A stretch of 64,000 nt of DNA from Flavobacteriales bacterium (lineage in GTDB: Bacteria > Bacteroidota > Bacteroidia > Flavobacteriales_F > PHOS-HE28), in assembly GCA_016710685.1 (NCBI GenBank), contig JADJVC010000034.1, positions 310,001 to 374,000 of the forward strand, given 5' to 3'. A program made the position numbers and the translations under genes. The notes under the pieces were generated by a model. That model saw only the letters and a program-made list of their open reading frames with translations. It ran no database searches and was not told the origin of the DNA. This document shows, one piece after another, positions 62,578 through 64,000 of the stretch (position 1 is its first letter; each line of letters starts with the position of its first letter).

Positions 62578-63347
62578 TCAGCGCCCTCGTCTGGGCGTAG
62601 CCGCTTCGGCGGAGCACGGTCCGCGCCCCTGGCTGCCGAAGGCATGCTCTGCGGCCAATCCCTTCACAGCTCTCCGTTTCAGTAGCGCCTCATAAACCGT
62701 CACCGTCATCAGGAACATGAACAACCCGTAGAACACGTCCTCTACGGGTATGGTTCCGATGCGGACACCGAGATTTTGTCCATCATTGTACCACACCACT
62801 GCCTCTTCCAAAAGCTGCCGGTGAGGATGCCGTTCACCACCAAGAACGGGATGAGCAGCACCAAATACGCGAAGTAAGCGCGGCCGAGCCATGCTGGCTT
62901 TACCCATAAGCGCAAAATCAAAAGCCACATGGCCAAACCACCGAAAGCACTGGCGGTATAGGCTTTTCCGGGGAAGAAGACAATGATGATCAGCGGCGCG
63001 AAGATGAGCACCCAGGTGATGAGTTCGGTCCGCTTCGCGAAGTAGTCCTTAACTCCCAGTACGCGAAAACAGTGGTAGGTGAACACGCATGCATACGGTA
63101 TGCAAATGAAGAAAAGCCACTCTTCCAACGGAAGTCCCAGCAACGCAAAACCGGAGAGGTGCGCTTCGTTAAAACCCCAGATGCCGAGATGTGTGAACCA
63201 AGCATCCCACGGGATAAAAAGCAGCATCATGCAACCGATGGCGGGCCACAGCGCATACCATGTGCGGTCGAAGCGAAGCCTTGGATGGAAACTGAATATG
63301 AACGGAACAAGGAACGCACCGAGATCGATCCAGAGGTAGGTGGACAT
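62578..63347 (-). CDS. lycopene cyclase-domain protein, one apparent deletion
   Basis: A ~256-residue membrane protein once one base is restored to the A4 run at 62810-62813. It has about seven membrane helices in two CrtYc/CrtYd-like halves, with the family motifs FIPWDAWFT and GLPLEEWLFF in the first half. In the corrected second half, LEEAVVWYND then TIPVEDVFYGLFMFLMTV repeat the acidic-pair pattern. Uncorrected, the frame ends early at 62742 and the second PxE(E/D) motif is lost. It would cyclise lycopene to beta-carotene. The C-terminal ~22 residues are encoded by dispersed-repeat sequence. It lies 73 nt after crtZ on the same strand. Confidence 0.85.
62630..62647 (+). repeat. 18-nt exact direct repeat TGGCTGCCGAAGGCATGC (copy 2)
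   Basis: Identical to 34052-34069. It is within the 3' end of the lycopene cyclase gene, where, read on the minus strand, it encodes part of HAFGSQ. Confidence 0.75.
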
Positions 63348-63359
63348 GCAAGTTTTTTA

Positions 63360-63470
63360 TACCACGAAGTACGCGAAGAACACGAAGATGAATCCCATTG
63401 CTACTGCCGACTGCCACTGGTTATTCCACACGCATTGCCTTGTGTACTTCGTGTCCTTTGTGGTCCTTCA
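63360..63470. repeat. inverted ACGAAG repeat spanning the crtZ end and the following gap
   Basis: 63360-63391 (ACCACGAAGTACGCGAAGAA-type) and 63437-63470 (inverted TGTGTACTTCGTGTCCTTTG-type) are arms of one imperfect inverted repeat of the same family as 60319-60450. The right arm is inside crtZ; the left arm ends the gap 12 nt before the lycopene cyclase start codon. Confidence 0.8.
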
Positions 63471-63939
63471 ACTTCCGCGTTCGCATCGCATCCCGAAAGT
63501 ATTTCAGCGGCACGATCAACATGCCGAAGCATTCACCCTCTTCTTTACCGAGGTGTTTGTGGTGGATCTTGTGTGCCCGGCGCAGCGCAATGAAGTAGGC
63601 GTTGTTGGAAGTGCGGAGCCACTTGATGCGTTGGTGGATGAACACTTCATGCACCAAAAAGTATGCGATGCCGTAAATCAAAATACCTAAGCCGATCCAC
63701 AACCACGGTGTGTCCAATCCGCGGATGGAGCCGATGAGGAACAGGAACATGGAAGGCACGGCGAAGAGCAGAAAGAACGAATCGTTGCGCTCCAGCACAT
63801 GCTGATGGTCGCGCTGGTGGTGGTCCCGGTGCAATTTCCAGAGGAAGCCGTGCATCACGAACTTATGGGTGGCCCAAGCTGTGAATTCCATGCCAGCGAA
63901 GCTTGCTGCCACAATGCCGATGATCGTCCAAACGCTCAT
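63421..63939 (-). CDS. crtZ: beta-carotene hydroxylase CrtZ (sterol desaturase family)
   Basis: A 172-residue di-iron membrane hydroxylase. The histidine clusters are complete: HKFVMH (about residues 25-30), HRDHH (37-41), HEVFIH (about 97-102) and the HKIHHKH cluster (about 122-128). Four hydrophobic segments are visible. It would hydroxylate beta-carotene at C3 and C3' to give zeaxanthin. The last ~16 residues (KLKDHKGHEVHKAMRVE) are encoded by a dispersed repeat, so the original stop codon has probably been replaced. Its start overlaps the stop of the preceding gene, so it is translationally coupled in a carotenoid operon. Confidence 0.93.
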   Translation of the reverse strand: MSVWTIIGIVAASFAGMEFTAWATHKFVMHGFLWKLHRDHHQRDHQHVLERNDSFFLLFAVPSMFLFLIGSIRGLDTPWLWIGLGILIYGIAYFLVHEVFIHQRIKWLRTSNNAYFIALRRAHKIHHKHLGKEEGECFGMLIVPLKYFRDAMRTRKLKDHKGHEVHKAMRVE

Positions 63940-64000
63940 TTCTTCTCGGGGAAAAGTTCCTTCAACACTTTTTCGCGATAGCTGAAGATGCCGGCCAACT
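63936..64000 (-). CDS. C-terminal end of a gene upstream of crtZ (truncated by window edge)
   Basis: The last 20 codons of a minus-strand gene, reading LAGIFSYREKVLKELFPEKK and stop, with an ATGA overlap onto crtZ. The rest lies beyond the window. By position in carotenoid clusters it may be phytoene synthase (crtB), but these residues alone do not identify it. Confidence 0.5.
   Translation of the reverse strand, partial: LAGIFSYREKVLKELFPEKK

Overview
The window comes from a GC-rich member of the Bacteroidota, most likely Flavobacteriales-like. This is inferred from several markers: type IX secretion (T9SS) components and T9SS sorting domains, a dcw cluster ending ftsQ-ftsA-ftsZ with the Bacteroidota-style FtsZ tail, an isolated atpD-atpC pair, a CrtZ/lycopene-cyclase carotenoid cluster, and TAnnTTTG-type -7 promoter boxes instead of clear Shine-Dalgarno leaders. 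Almost every base is in protein-coding genes. I found no rRNA, tRNA, CRISPR array or insertion sequence.

Layout. 1-4466 is the end of the division/cell-wall cluster (murC end, ftsQ, ftsA, ftsZ), followed by a YqeY-like gene. A PhoB-type regulator and its histidine kinase follow on the minus strand. 7266-15651 is a seven-gene heme acquisition operon: a HmuY-like protein with a T9SS sorting domain, HmuT, HmuU, HmuV, a HemS-type heme-handling protein, a HmuR-type TonB receptor, and a second HmuY-like protein that is a lipoprotein. 15856-24113 holds an outer-membrane beta-barrel receptor, an RGG-tailed RRM protein, a fatty acid desaturase, a CotH-type T9SS cargo and a MuiA/DUF4139 protein. 24350-24861 is the wreck of a TonB receptor. 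24903-31788 is a same-strand module of a beta-propeller histidine kinase, two tandem T9SS cargo proteins with pre-peptidase (PPC) domains, and a LuxR-type regulator. 31982-36757 carries atpD-atpC, ribF, a leucine-rich-repeat protein, and pssA-purS.

36838-43027 is a porV2-porU2 T9SS pair, followed by lnt, a GT-C-like membrane protein and another T9SS cargo. 47606-53526 is pabB, tilS, a small conserved protein and two DsbD-related genes. Then come gmhA, a YifB/ComM ATPase, a TonB-C-domain protein, secA, a DUF2795 protein, a PduO-type cobalamin adenosyltransferase and a methyltransferase. The window ends in a carotenoid cluster (lycopene cyclase, crtZ, and the tail of one more gene).

Three themes deserve attention. 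First, six genes (ftsQ, hmuV, the propeller kinase, porU2, secA, lycopene cyclase) are broken only by one-base indels in homopolymers; several are essential, so these are most likely consensus errors and the genes should be read as intact. Second, many gaps contain short-period degenerate repeats in several word families, often as imperfect inverted repeats, and in two carotenoid genes they form the protein C-terminus. Third, -7-like boxes repeatedly lie only 5-9 nt upstream of the start codon, which suggests leaderless or nearly leaderless transcripts.
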